From NCBI GenBank assembly GCA_022575985.1, contig JAKSXM010000002.1, forward strand, positions 14,929,001 through 14,993,000: a stretch of 64,000 nt of DNA. Reading direction: 5' to 3'. Shown in pieces: positions 23,972 through 37,530 of this stretch. A model generated the notes under the pieces. That model saw only the letters and a list, made by a program, of their open reading frames with translations, was not told where the DNA came from and ran no database searches. This DNA is from Anagrus nilaparvatae. Taxonomy: Eukaryota; Arthropoda; Insecta; Hymenoptera; Mymaridae. Both the position numbers and the translations under genes were made by a program. Position 1 is the stretch's first letter. Each line of letters starts with the position of its first letter.

Positions 23972-26522
23972 TGGGCTTAATTTATTTAATTTAATAAAAT
24001 ATTTTATTGAAATTTACAATTTGCAACTAGACAAGATTACAAGACCTACTTTTATCTGCACGTAAATTATCTAAAGTTAAATATTTTTACTTTAATTGTA
24101 ATATTAAAGCAAGTCAATTCAACAAGGCTGACTGTTTAAATTTCATTAAAGAATTGTTTTTAAAAAAAAATACCGCGTAAATTAAACTTTTTTTATCTAA
24201 CGAACATTTGTTCAACATTAGTCACGTGATAATTAAAATTTAAATATTAGAATATAGCAACAATAGTCCTCGAAGACGTAATAGAGCAAATCCTTTGAAA
24301 TTTAAATTTAAACTAATTAATAATTAAATATATATATAAAATGAATATGCTAAAACTTTTACAGGCTGCTTTAAATAGCTATTACATAGATGTATAGTGA
24401 AATAGTGTGTGTAAAGAATGTTTTAATTTTCTGCACTACTGAATATATCTGTAAACTCTTTGTAATAATCTCGTAAATTAACATCAAATACACGTTATTT
24501 GATAATCTTTTATTTTTATTACTCTAATAATATGCATGCTCGTCCATTGTAATAATAATAATAATATGTTAAAGTATTTTATTATAATGGATAATTTATG
24601 AATATTTTATTATTTTTTTATATTTATTTATATTTTATATTATAGTATTGTAGACTGGAAGTTGTATATGTTAGGTGTACATAAAGTTAGGTGTACATGC
24701 GAGGTAGATTTGTCGATGAGCTGAATTAAAATGTTTAGATCAGGACCCGGTAAATTTAGCTTTAACCCTAAAAAATCATACTTTGCAAGCGATTTTGAAG
24801 GTATTTTTGACATGTTTCATAAATTTTTCTTATTGTCCTTAAAATTACAGATGGCATGTTTTTGAGATTACTGAAAATGAATAATTTACTCGGGAATTTC
24901 TCCCCTAATAACATTTATGGGCAACTATTTGCCCATTTTTTGCGATTTTTCTACGTATTTTATAAGACGTTTCTCGTATCTAATAAAAAAAATTATGCGA
25001 GATAGTTGATTCCAAATTTTTAATTCTAGATCCTGAAAATTTGGCCTGAAAACCAAAATCCGTAAATAAATTTAATGTCAACAATGCTGCTTAAAAACCA
25101 CCATTCAGTCATTTTTAGGACAAATTTTTTTGAACACATTGCTACATTTAGCTTTTCATTCAGACAATCGGCCTGTAGATGCCCATAAATAGTAAATGAA
25201 GACAAATTTTTCTAAATTATAACTATAAAAAATTATTACTCAGCAACCTCCATCTATCATTTGACGAAAATTGGGAATCTTTGTTTAAAATATGAAAAAT
25301 ACAATAATGAGCATCAGCAGGTGTTTAAAAGAATTTTAAATGGAGATAGTAATGTTTACTGAAAAACATATTTAGACTATCAAACCTCTTTAGAGACAAG
25401 GTTCACCTTTTTATAGTATCCATAAAAAACATGAAAAATTTACGCATGATAACGTTGAAGTCCCTCCTATTACAACGAGTAAGTTTAGATTTAAAAAAAT
25501 TTTTTTTGTAAATTGGTATATTTTTATGACATAATATGAGCATTGAATTTCTATAAAATTAACCAAACACTCATACACATAAATTTAAAGTTCATTTAAT
25601 TTCTTTTTATTGTTATTATTATAGTAACATAAAAAGTAATTGAACAAACGCTCTAATATATATCTTTGAATAAAAAAATTTTATAAAATTTTCAAAAAAA
25701 TTAGAAAATATAAATCATACAAAAATATTTATTATGCATATTCTCATCTCTAGGTTCATAAAATACAATCTACTATATGCTATTTATATTATTATATAAT
25801 ACACAAACGTATTATTTCATAGTTTAATGCATCACATAACTAAACCTTGTCTCATACATAAAATATATTTAAATGTATTATTTTTTGTTTCACTTCAATT
25901 TAAATATTATATTTTATAGAGTTATAAAGTTTATAAATTTTCTATTCAATTATTTATTAAAATTTTTTTTTAATTTATTTGGTATGACTATTTTTACTGT
26001 TTTACTACTTCGTTTTTAGATTTTTTAAGTCTAGGGAAAAAATATAGGTAAATAATTTTAAAATAACGTTTTTTTTATTTTAATTTTGAGAAAATTTAGC
26101 ATCAGCACAAATTTTCATGATTTTTTTTTTATACTCAAATTCTTTTTTGATATAGTAAGCAATATTTGAGACTTTTTTTTCTCGGGAAATATTCATTCTG
26201 TAATCATGTAAATTTTTTAAGCATGTATTTATGACATGAAAATACACAGTCTTTGTATATAAATTTTTTTTTCACTTCTTTTCTTTAAATAGTTTCTAAG
26301 AAATCTCTTTTTAAATATAATGACAAAAATTGACTTTTTTAATAAATCCTGAAATTGGGATGCCCTAAAATTGGGACTTTGACCTAAAATTATCATATCT
26401 GGCAAACAAATAATTGAAAAGGGACGATTAAAGATTTTTTGGAAGTTTGAAGCTTTTACAAATTTTTGTGATATAAAAAACCTATTTTTATAGAAAATTA
26501 TCATTTTGGTAACTATTTAAGA

Positions 26523-26595
26523 GAGCTTCCTGGGGTCTCAAAACGTGCTTATTTGCCAAAAAATCGAAAATCAAAATTTCATCTATCCCAATAAA
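26523..26595 (+). repeat. Terminal block of the modular repeat (fragment)
   Basis: GAGCTTCCTGGGGTCTCAAA and ACGTGCTTATTTGCC match the 3' blocks at 31190 and 61960. The preceding sequence (26380-26470) matches 37590-37640 instead, so it is a different parent. Confidence 0.7.
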
Positions 26596-28055
26596 AAAAT
26601 ATTAGTTTTATAACTAAAACTTTTTCTAACATCACATTTTTTTAGCTAAATCTATAAACTTATTTTAATATTATTATCTAAATTTGATCATACAAATCAT
26701 TCTTGAAACCTGGAGGCGATTAGTAAGAAGGATTAACATCTTCTTAGATGTCAGTTATAATTTATTCACAAGATTTTCTCGAAAAAGCACATGTAAGTTT
26801 TCCATGTTAAAATACACGTATATATTCTGCAGATAATATTAAAGTCTACACACATACATACCTACACACATACACTTAAAGACTACATAAATAAGTAAAT
26901 TATAAAGTTTGACTCTGTACAAAATAATTTGTTATAATTCATTTTATTTTTTGTTAATTTTTTACACATATAAAAAATTGACTTAATTTTATTGTAAAAT
27001 ACGTTAAGAAGCATAAAAGTTATCATTAAATTTCTATTGATACTAATAAATACTACTGTGTATAAGATAATAGATATTGGAAATTTTGTATAGCAAATAA
27101 TGATAACTATAATTTAGATTGCAACCCTTTAACTATATTTAAACTATAATTATCTTTTATGTAAATATTAAACTTGTATAACATTTACATTATGGAGTTT
27201 TGTTAATAATTTTTAAACTTTTAAACTTTGATATTTAAGATTCTTATCAAAAGGTATTTTAAATATGTGTGTCTTTTGATAATTTAATGAGATAAAATAT
27301 AATGAGATAAATTTATAATTGGAGTATTGATCTCTATTATTTTTTAAAAATTTTATTTTAGTTTTGATTTAAATAATGTTTTGACAAGCGTGCATAATTA
27401 ATGAGATATATTATATACTGGGTTATCATTATGAAAATTAAAAATTATATTACTTTTAAAATATTTAACGTTATTTAGACTAAAACTCAGTGAATGTACG
27501 AATAGTTTGTAGAATATTAATTAATATGCTGGATTCAATCTAAATGAGTGATTTTCCACACTAAATAATCATCGCAGTTTTGAAATTTACTAAATAATTA
27601 TAATTTATGCTCATAGTTAAACTGCAAGTGATAGATGTTTAAATGTATTTGTTTATGATTGTTATTGTAAATTATTGGAAATAGATATATGTTTTTGAGT
27701 GATTCAAAATATTAAAAAAGATTTTTTCAGATGAGTAATTTCAAATTTTGGTCAAAATTAAAAATAATACTGTAGCATTATTGACATTGGAGTTCTTCAA
27801 GCAACCTAAAAAATGTAAAAAATGTAACAATTTTTTGCCATAGTGCATTAGGTTGGTTCGTCAGTAAACTCCTAATATACCTCATCTAAACACCGTTTAA
27901 TTATTTAAAAAACAAAAAATATTAATAATATAAAATTACTTTTTTGAAATTTGTGTAAGTACTTGCCTTACACATGTTTCCAAAACGACTAAAACTGCTT
28001 GCTTGTGTACACCGTTAGAAAGGAGAAGTTTTGTTTTCTCTTTCTAATTTAAATA

Positions 28056-28465
28056 CACCGTAAAAAGTAAGTTTCTTAGATTTACAAAAAAAATAGAATT
28101 TTTTCGAAAAATTAGTGAATTTTCAAAAAATTTTTGTAAATATTCGATAAAAATCGTAAATTTACTAAATTTAGTATATTATCGAAAAATTCGAGAATTC
28201 TCGATTTTTTTTTTTGATTTTACGAAAAAATTTGTAAATTCACAACTATTTTTTGTAAATTTTCGAGAAAAAAATTTGTGAATTATCAATTTTTCTTGCG
28301 AATTCACAAAAAAAAAGTCGAGAATACTCGAATTTTTTGTTAATATACTAAATTTCGTAAATTTACGATTTTTATCGAATATTTACAAATTGTTTTGAAA
28401 ATTTACTAATTTTTCGAAAATGTTCTAATTTTTTTGTTAATATAAGAAAGTTACTTTTTACAGTG
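28056..28465. mobile_element. Tc1/mariner-like MITE, family 1 copy C
   Basis: 410 bp; the left end CACCGTAAAAAG has one change from the family end CACTGTAAAAAG, and the right end is intact. TA flanks on both sides. Interior as in the other two copies. Confidence 0.88.
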
Positions 28466-29790
28466 TACATCTGGCATTTTTATTCTATTAATTTTATAAA
28501 ACTACATTCAGAGCTTAAAAACTTTTTCAAAAATGAAACATTTTTTTTTATATAAAATAAGCGACCTATAAATTTCAACACTTCAAAAAAAAAGAAAAAA
28601 AAAATCGTTGAACAACACTAATATACACCTAAAAGAATAATATTTAAAAAAAACAGAGGAAATAAGAAAATTTTTTTATTTGCATGAAATTCAATCTGAA
28701 AAAAAAATATATTTGGAATATACACACTTTTAAAAGCGAGAGAAAAAAAATGTAAGAGAAGAAAGATACCATTTTATGTTACAGTTCACAAAGTTATTTT
28801 TTTCATTTCACGTATAAAAAAAAAAATAATAATGTTGAGTGAATTTTCTTCTCATAATAGTAACAATAAGAGCTTTTTTTTTATGAAGTAGCTGCACATT
28901 ATATAAAAAAAATTTTTAGTTTTAAAGCATAAATCTCATATGAAAATGCAATTTTTTTACTTACTTTACGATGTATTTTCATACTCAAATGTAAAATCGC
29001 TTAATCCGATTTTTCATGTAAAAGCTTAAAAATTTTCTATCATATAAAGTATAAAAAAAATTTTTTTTTTGTTGAAATTACATAAACTTCTATAAAATAA
29101 AATTTATATATCCTTTCAGTCTCATTTTTTTGGTGTATGAAAATTTATAATATTTTTATAGAATATCAACTTATATTTTTTTGATCTAAATCTTTTTTTT
29201 ATATTTACAAACAAGATTTATTGACTTTTATCATCAGCAAATATAAGCCCCTCTATTTTTTCAATATAAGATTTTTTTTTGACAGATCATAAATTATTAT
29301 TTTTGATTACTTTTAGTTCTTTTTCTTTGATAATAATAAGTGTAAATTATTAAAAATTTGATAGATGAAAAAGTTGATAAGTTGAAATAAAAAAGTAGTT
29401 TATTAACTTTTTTAGTTATTAAGTGTATTTAATTTGTTTTTATATAACTTTGACTTTTTTAATGTACTTTCTTTCTTTTTTTTTTTTTTATATAGAAACT
29501 TGTTTATGAAATTGACAAACTCAATAAAATTAAATATAAAGATAATATTGGGTAAAATAAAAATGAAAAAAAATAAAGAGGTTTCTATAATGCACTAGAA
29601 TCATAAAATTAATGGAAAAATAAGTTATTTTATGTTTTAAATATAGTAAAGAAAAATTTTCACTTTGTAATTATATGTGCCCAATTTATGATATTGTTAA
29701 AACATTGTATGAATTATAAATTAATTTGAAATTGCTGCACAGTAAAGAAATTATGCACAGGTTTTTTTTTTAAATCATCCGTTTAAAAAA
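28466..29790. other. AT-rich intergenic, no gene seen
   Basis: Poly-A/T runs only. Confidence 0.55.
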
Positions 29791-29792
29791 AC

Positions 29793-30152
29793 TTTTAACT
29801 GTTTTGTGTAAACACAACCAAATGGCATGGAACATGTTTACATCCAGCTGAGGACTAGGTATAATGCAAATGTTACGCAAAATTACAATACACTTTGCTA
29901 GTTTTATAATTTGTAATTATTACCTTTACTAGATGATCTAAACCCAAACTATTCTGATTCCCTAAATGCGTATTATACTAGGTCCCTAAATCAAAATTAT
30001 TACAAGTCCCTAAGCCTGAATTATTCTAAGTCCCTAACTAAGCCCAGATTTTTCGAAGTCCCTAAATTTAAATTATTCTAAGTCTCATTTGACCCCCCCC
30101 CCTTAATTTTCAAATTTTGAAGTACTCCCTCCCTACAATCATGTTCCATGTT
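29793..30152 (+). repeat. Family 3 copy (good)
   Basis: It begins with the hairpin-forming GTTTTGTGTAAACACAACC, then GGCATGGAACATGTTTACA, four 'AAGTCCCTAA' phrases, CCCCCCCCCC and CATGTTCCATGTTAA. Confidence 0.8.
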
Positions 30153-30359
30153 AAAGTTTCTAAGAATTTTGTTGATATTTTTATTTTAATAGAAAATTCA
30201 CTAATCTGGCAGTAAATTTACTACCACATACGTAGCCCATAAACCAATTAGCACTGAGGTGGACAAAATGTGCCACTTGATAACCACAAGCTTAAATTTT
30301 CATATAATTTTAAATTTAACAGTTTTTTGTGGTAATAACTTATAAGATTTTTAGTCAAT

Positions 30360-30520
30360 TTTAATTCCCTAAACCCGGGTTATTCTAAGCTCCTTAATCA
30401 AAATTATTTTAAGTCTCAGTTGTAGATCTCCCACTCCTTTAAATCGGTCATATTTCCTCCCTTCCTCAGCTAATTTTCTGATTCTCAGAGTACTCCTCCG
30501 TATAAATATGCTCCATGTTA
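30360..30520 (+). repeat. Family 3 partial copy
   Basis: AATTCCCTAAACCCGGG… to AAATATGCTCCATGTTAA. Confidence 0.6.
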
Positions 30521-30683
30521 ATATGCAGAAAACTTAACGTAAAAATAATAATTTTTTTCTTTAAAAATTAAAACACCACCCCAAATTTCACAACTCCTAT
30601 AATTGAAGGTTTTAAAATGCCTTATTGGGAGGAGAAAAGAGTGGGGGATATTGAAACTGTCCCTAAATTCGGGTTTCAAATAT

Positions 30684-31274
30684 CAGTACTTTCATGGAAC
30701 TAAATGAAGTATTACAACAACAAAAAAATATTGCAGTTTTTTTAATTTTGTTGTTTTTTTAATTTTAAGAAAAAAATTTTGAAAAAATTCGGTATCAGAT
30801 CCAAAAAATGACTATAAACAAACTTTCTAAAACTAGTACTTTCATAGAAATAAATTAGGTACTACGTCCAAAGAAAAAAAAAATTTGGTTTTTTTTGTAT
30901 TTTGTTGTACAAAAAAATTTAGGAAAAAAATTTTCAAAAAATTAAGTATCAGATTCGAGATATCGAGTAAAAACTATACTATCGAATATAAGTACTTTCG
31001 TGGAAATAAATGAGGTATTACATCCAAATTAAAAAAAAAAAAAGTACCTAGAGGTTTTTTGGTGAAAAAATGTATGAAAAAAAAATTAGGTCTTAACTCC
31101 GTAATGTTTGTGAAATATCAATAATTACATACGTACACACACACATACATACACATACAGACTTTTTTTTAAAACCGGTTTTTTAGCTTCCTGGGGTCTC
31201 AAAACGTGCTGATATGCCAAAAAATCAAAAATCGAAATTTGACCTATCACAATGGTTCTTCTTTGAGGAACCAA
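30684..31274 (+). repeat. ~155-bp modular repeat (family 4), plus orientation, three modules
   Basis: The word TACTTTCATGGAA/TACTTTCATAGAAATAAAT starts at 30687, 30837 and 30993. After the third module come GGTCTTAACTCCG, an (AC)n tract, AAAACCGGTTTTTTAGC, GCTTCCTGGGGTCTCAAAAC and a hairpin GGTTCTTCTTTGAGGAACC. Non-coding; class unknown. Confidence 0.82.
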
Positions 31275-32568
31275 AAATTACCCCTAATATTAAGGGATAT
31301 TTTTAAAATATTAAGACTTTTTAACTAATAATTCAATAATGTAAATAGGATACACCAAGTACTAAAAATAAACTACAAAAAAAAATATTCACTTTACCAA
31401 CAAAAAAAAAAGTTAAAAATAATAAATTTTAATTACATAAATAAAAAAATTTTTTTAAAACTTTTTTGAACAAGAGTATACAAGTAATCAAAATAAATTA
31501 CATATATAAACAGTTTTTTTTTATATATATTTTTTAAATAATAAATATATCAAAAAGTATATATATATAACAACAAAGCTTTTAAATTAAAATAGTTTTG
31601 TATTATAATTCAATTTGAAGCAACAAACCAAACTTTTTAAACAAATTTTTTTTTATATATTCTGATACATATTAAATTAGCTCTATATATATATATATAT
31701 GATATAGCCAAGTTTGCTAAAGTTTGTTATCACTACATAAATATATATAGCACAACATAGTTAGATAAAAAGAGATAGCGATAATATGATGGGCATTTTG
31801 CAAAATTTTGTTATATGTTAAAAAGTTTCTGATGCGAAGATTGACATAAAGTTAAACAAGTTCAATCGACTGATAAATTTACAAATAAATTATATTAAAT
31901 TTTAATTTAATTTTAACAAATTTTTTTTTAAATTTAATTATAAACTATTATTACTACAAAAAAAAAATTATGCAAATACATATTTTTTTTTATACTTTAT
32001 TTTACCCTTTAATTTTTTACTTTTTATGTATGCTACATTTTTTTTTTATAAAAAAAATGCTAAAAATTAAAAAGAATACTCTTTGTTTCGCATATTAAAT
32101 TCACTACAAAAAAAAAGAAAAAACGAGACTGTGATAGACGGTTTTTTGTCAACGAATAATTTATAATATAATTGGAGTTTTTCCAATTGCCGTAAAGTAT
32201 AATATTATTTGACGTTTTACAGAGAAAAATTTATTCAACCATTTTTTTTTTGTTTTTATATATTTGAAATGGATTTTTTAAAATCTCTTTTTCTCATTCA
32301 TTGAATTATTCGATTTGTTATTTTATTTATTTATTTATTTATTCGACAATAGGTTTATAATAATATGAAATTATGTATTAAATACTTTAAATTGTATAAT
32401 TTTATTTATATTTCTTATCTGACCATAAAATTAATTTACATTTGAATGGAAAATAAAGTTTAATTAATGTTAAATTGCAATATAATATTATTGTTTTTTG
32501 TATGGAACATTAACTGTACATTGGAAAACAAATAGTAAATGTATTTTTTTACATAAAAATTTTCAATA
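31275..32568. other. AT-rich intergenic, no gene seen
   Basis: It includes (TA)n at about 31686-31700 and many A/T homopolymers. Confidence 0.55.
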
Positions 32569-32576
32569 CTTTGAAC

Positions 32577-32959
32577 TAGGGGTGTGCGGTTACCCGACCC
32601 GAAGCTTCGGGCGGTCTTCGATTTTTTCGGGTCGGGTTGGGTCGGTCTTCGGTTATACCCGAAAAGCTTCAGGGGTCTGAAGGTACAGTTTTTAGGTGGG
32701 AAATTTCCCTGGCATAACGATCCTATCATCCTTTTGCGAAAAATTTCCATTCGCTCTTAAAAATGAGAATAAAAGGGTAAAAAAAGGACTTGCTAAAAAA
32801 AAGGATAATTTTTATTAACTTTAAGTTATTATTTATTTTTTTATGTAAATTAAATAAATAAATAAATAAATTTGCATTTTTTTTTAACATTATCCCTGGA
32901 AAAAATAAGATCGGTCTTTTGGGCGGGTACCCGAATATTCGGGTAACCGCACACCTCTA
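32577..32959. mobile_element. hAT-type MITE with 8-bp target duplication
   Basis: 383 bp. It starts TAGGGGTGTGCGGTTACCCG, and the right end is its complement with one mismatch over 21 bp. It is flanked by CTTTGAAC at 32569-32576 and again at 32960-32967, a perfect 8-bp duplication. TAGGGGTGTGC ends and 8-bp duplications are hallmarks of the hAT superfamily. The interior is locally GC-rich near both ends (CCCGACCCGAAGCTTCGGGC) and AT-rich in the middle. No transposase, so it depends on an autonomous relative. Confidence 0.93.
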
Positions 32960-32967
32960 CTTTGAAC

Positions 32968-35966
32968 CCTTATTTTTATTTGCATAGATCGTCAGAGCAT
33001 GTTTATTATTAGTTAAATAATAACCCCTTAATTCCTATCCAAATCAAGGGATTTATAAGAGGAATATCAAGTACCAGATTTAGGCTTGTGGGGACCTGTA
33101 GGCCCGCCATGTTAATAATATATTTACGGCTCGTGTCCAGAAAAGTAAAGTATGGCCTCAATCTCACGTAAATTACCTTCCGAGGCAAAGCCACATTTGG
33201 TGCATTCTTAATTTACGGACAGGGGACGCATAAAATAATTTTGTGCGGGTATATAGCACCTACTGTGCCTATATGAAAAATCCAGCACTGCAAAAATATA
33301 CACAAGGCTCATCTTATAGCAAAACTTTATTTGGGTCATAAACATTCCAGAAAGTGGAGCCTACTGAATTGAAGTCAGCTTCCGGGTTTTTAGAGTGGCT
33401 TTCACTCGTGCATACAACTGCATGCAAAGTCAAAACCAATATTTTTCCCTTGTGTAAAAAATATCTATTACACCCTTATATCCTCAATTATTAATTAAAA
33501 TTTTAATAATGAATTGAAAAGTTCAAAAAAGCAATTAACAAAAATCGTTCAATAGTTTCAATTAAATGTTTTAAATTGCTTTTTATATGAGAATATTTAT
33601 GTATTTTTAATTAACTGTTTAATTTTTAATAATATCTATATGTATGAAATATTTATTTTTTAATGATTATAAATTTTAATCTCATACTTTTCAAAATAAA
33701 ATAAAATTTTCTACTACAATTTATTAAATTACATAATTTAAATAAAATCAATTTAATATTTCTTGAATGTAAATCAAAGGTAAATTAATAAAAAAAATTT
33801 TACATAATAAATATTCCCCTTTTAACTTCTTACAATTACATAATATTCTTATTCAAATATAATTTTATACAACCTTATTGTGTGTATATACATACATAAA
33901 ATTGCTTTAGTTTCCAAATGAAATAGAGGTTTTTACTAAGAATAAAAGTGAATAGCAATAACGTCAAGTTGAAAGAGCCACAAAGGTTAACTTTCATGAA
34001 AAGGGTGCGGAAGCTTGGTGAGAAAATTTTCCTTGTATTCAAAGAACATATATATATTTTAATGAAGGGTATGCGACAGGAAATGCCTGTTAACTTAAAT
34101 AATGCTTAAATTTCTTAACTTTTAACAATAAAATATTTATTTTTAAGAAAATTATTTAAATTGTCATTTTTATGAGAATTTTTTTTTTTTTATAAAAATT
34201 AAACTTTTTGAGTTTTAGTTTTTTAATTTAAATAATTGCACATTGTATACCATTAAATTATTTCCTCGCGATCAGTTTGTAGTAAAAAGTTTAAAACTTT
34301 TTTAATGACAAATATTTTCTAGATGAATAGCTTTTAGCCAACTTTATAAATAATCACTATGGAATAGAAACACTCCAACGAAATTTATTGAATGTAATGA
34401 TTTTGAATTTATTATTTTCTGACTGCTTTTTTTATGTGGCGCAAGCTTTAATGAGGGTAGACAAGTAAATTCAGAGTTTTGTCAAACTAGCAAAAATCTC
34501 GGTAATATATTTCCACGATGGTGGAACCGAAGCTAGGATATCAAATCTTCTAGCTTTGTCTTTCTAAAATTCACAAATACGAAGTTGCATATTTACGATT
34601 TTCTGAACTCTTAAAGGAAGAAGAATCTCGGATCCATGTTTTGAAAGAATGTCTTTTAAGACCTCGAGAAAATGTTATTTCGGGTGTACCATTTTATCGG
34701 TACAAGGATGGAATAGTGGTTTTAGTTACAAATCGAAAGCAAGGGGCTTTTAGATTGACTACAGATTGAAAAAAAATACAATATTTATCTGTACTCAATT
34801 TCCTTAATTTTGTTAAACAAAAAAGATACCAAATTTTAAAATTCTCTAATACCATTTTGATGTACAGTACATCAAATAAAAATTCATACACAAAATGACC
34901 AAATTTTCATTAAAAAAAAGAAATTAAAAATAACCTATAAAAATGTAAATTTATTACGTGCTTTATAATAAAAAAAAAGACGAAGTAAAAATAAAAAGAA
35001 ATTTGTCATAATTAACTAAAATTACCCATGTAAGTATATATACATATATTTTAGCAACATATGCTAATTATATAACGAATACATTTAAATAACGAAAATA
35101 AAGTTTTATAGTGTAGTACATACTTGATTCACACGAAAATGCACATTTAGCTATACATACTATGTTGATTTAAATTACAAATCGCTGTATGGCGTAAATA
35201 TACATAGTAATTATTTATAAATTTATTTATTACATTTTAAATTGTATTAATAAACCTAAATTTTAATATTGTATTTTATTCAAAACATTTATATATATAT
35301 TAATTAATTTATTTTATTTTAAAATCTCTTTCTTTTGTATTTAAAATATTATTTCCGTATTCATAATATGTATTGTTTTTTTATTTTTATTATTTGAAAA
35401 TATAATTCTATTGTTTCTATTTTAATCAGATAATACCCTCTATTTTTATAAAATTAGTTTTTATACAATATGGTTATTAAAAATAATTTATTTTACGAAT
35501 AAAAGATATAGAATTTCATTGCCTGGAATTTATATTTATAATGTCAGGAATTCATTAAATTGTGAGTAAAAATTAAGGATATTTTAACTTCTTTGTAATT
35601 GAATATTACCATATAATTGAAAATTAAATTTACTATTCTAAGGAACACTATTAAATTTGTAGTAAATCGACAAAATCTTATTCTGAAAATTAATTTACAT
35701 ATCTAGGGAGATGGAATTTTTTCCATTATATGTAAAATTATGTTTTTAATAACAGGACATAATATGGGGTTCATTTTTTGTATGATGCCTCGCATTCACT
35801 CACTCGTGCATACAACTGCATATAAAGTCAAAACAAATATTTTGTTCCTTGTTTAAAAAAGAGTGTTAAAAATAGAAAAACAACGCTGTGAAGTTTTGTA
35901 TGGGAATGTGTATATATCGTTTGTTAATTAATGTAAGAATGCTTCGATAGCACTCGTTCATTTTGC
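32968..35966. other. AT-rich intergenic with short dispersed repeats
   Basis: The block ACTCGTGCATACAACTGCAT occurs at about 33403 and 35802 with shared downstream sequence (AAGTCAAAAC.AATATTT). The 'GTGTCCAGAAAAGTAAAG' repeat is at 33134-33200. No gene recognised. Confidence 0.55.
33134..33200 (+). repeat. Dispersed repeat 'GTGTCCAGAAAAGTAAAG' copy
   Basis: Matches the copy at 8143-8210 over about 60 bp. Confidence 0.65.
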
Positions 35967-37530
35967 TTTTTTTTTTTTTTTTTTTTTATTGAATTGATTA
36001 TCGTACAGGATTGTACAAAGTTTAGAGGTACAAGAGAAAATGTAATAAGTTGCTTACACATGATTATAAAATTTAAATTTTTTAACATGATAAATTTTAA
36101 AATTTTTTAACAATATTAAAATTTGAAGGAATTTAAAATTTTAGGAATAAGAGTTTAGAGTTAAGGAATAGGGTAAATAGATTAGAGGCGAGGCGCTTTA
36201 GGAAATTAATTTAATCTTTAAGGTTTATGAAAAGTATAGTTTATTGAATATTAGAACTACGTTTGTCGATCTCAAGGAGGTGTTGATGGAGGTTGCACTT
36301 GAAAGCATCAATTGAAGTCGACAAACGTATTTCTTCAGGTAAGGAGTTCCAAAAGGAGAGCATAAATACAAAGGAAGAGTTATTTTAGGTGTGGTTTGAG
36401 GATGTATTGACTACTAAGTGAGGACGGTTTTTCGGGCGAAGGTCTCTAGTGGTGATATAAATCTTTACTTTGTCTTTTAGATAGATAGGTTTCCCAATGT
36501 TTAGGATATTGTAAATGTGGACAGCACTGAGGTACTTAGCGCGGAGTTTGACGTTTAGCCAGCCAAGCTTAATTCTATCAGGAGAGGTTCTGGAAGGGAA
36601 GTTTATGCCACACACATACCTAACTGAGGAATTTAGCAACTTTTGAAGTCGCAAGTATTGATGTTCGGGTAGGTTTCCCATTGGGAAAGCACCTGAATCA
36701 AGTAAAGGAAACATGAGAGCTGTGACTAGCTGTTTACGGAGATTGAAGTTGATTAGGTGCTTGAAATGTCTCAATCTATATAGAACATAATTTACTGATT
36801 TGATGATGTGATTTATTTGTGACCGCCATTTCATATCATAGTCAATAAAAAGGCCAAGATTTTTAACAGTTTCTGTTAGTTGGATTTGAGCTCCATCAAA
36901 GTAGAAAGAGGTATTAGTGTCGTATAAATTAGAAACATTTTTGCCAAAAATAGTGAAGTTTGTCTTTTCTAAGTTGATTTTGAAGTTGTTGACTAGGCAC
37001 CAATTTTTGATTTCATGGAGGTCTTTTTGAAGTAGAGTAACACCCAGATTTAAGTCTTTGTATGGGACCTGAAGGTAAATTTGGAGGTCATCGACAAACA
37101 TCAGTCTTTTCGAGTATGAAATTTTCCCTCCCAAATCATTTATATAGATTAGGAATGATAGGGGACCCAGGACCGAGCCTTGGGGGACTCCACTGATGAC
37201 CTTGAGAGAGGAAGATGGCTTAATCTCTAGTATGACTGATTGGGTGCGGTCTGAGAGGTACTCTGCGAGCCAGCCAAGTGCTTGAGGTGAAAAACCGATT
37301 GCTTTAAGTTTATCCAAGAGTATCTCATGCGAGACTCTATCGAATGCTTTAGAAAGATCTAGCATAAGTAATATGGTTATGTAGTCTGAACGAAAGCCCT
37401 GGCAGATATCGTCAGTTAAGTTGGTGAGTAAGAAACTAGTGCTGCGATGTTTTAGAAAGCCTGACTGAAAGGGATCAAGAATATTGTTTATTTATACCTT
37501 TCCAGGATATGACTCGACAAAGATAGTGAT
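35967..37530 (-). mobile_element. CR1/Jockey-group non-LTR retrotransposon, 5'-truncated with poly-A tail
   Basis: On the minus strand: RT from ILDPFQSGF (about 37480) through the catalytic motifs, a C-terminal tail, a ~270-bp 3' UTR and a 21-nt poly-A tail (poly-T on plus, 35967-35987). The layout is that of a 5'-truncated insertion made by target-primed reverse transcription. The endonuclease and ORF1 are absent. Target duplication not found by eye. Confidence 0.87.
36385..37365 (-). pseudogene. Reverse transcriptase, nearly open 326-codon frame
   Basis: The RT palm is complete. Motif A is LDLSKAFD (residues 2-9), motif B SGVPQGSVLGPLSFLIYIND (58-77), and motif C MFVDDLQIY with both Asp intact (Val in place of the usual Ala). 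Thumb: TVKNLGLFIDYDMKW; C-terminal segment LGWLNVKLRAKYLSA and RPHLVVN. The coding sense continues above 37365 (QSGFLKHRSTSFLL) and below the TAA at 36385 (FWNSLPEEIRLS, FKCNLHQHLL), so the Met at 37365 is internal and one stop breaks the tail. It is the longest open frame in the window and the least decayed RT here. Confidence 0.85.

Larger units (their letters stand above)
21153..28055. other. AT-rich intergenic, few recognisable elements
   Basis: It contains a diverged family 2 MITE (23.7-24.0 kb) and a repeat fragment at 26340-26590, ending in the same GCTTCCTGGGGTCTCAAAAC block found in the ~155-bp-module repeat. No coding region recognised in about 6.9 kb. Confidence 0.55.

Noticed and set aside
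26229..26504. 91-aa open frame
   Set aside because: Lysine/phenylalanine-rich AT translation, overlapping a dispersed repeat fragment.
34480..34760. Possible exon in a slightly less AT-rich stretch
   Set aside because: Short frames with stops, no motif, no convincing splice pair.
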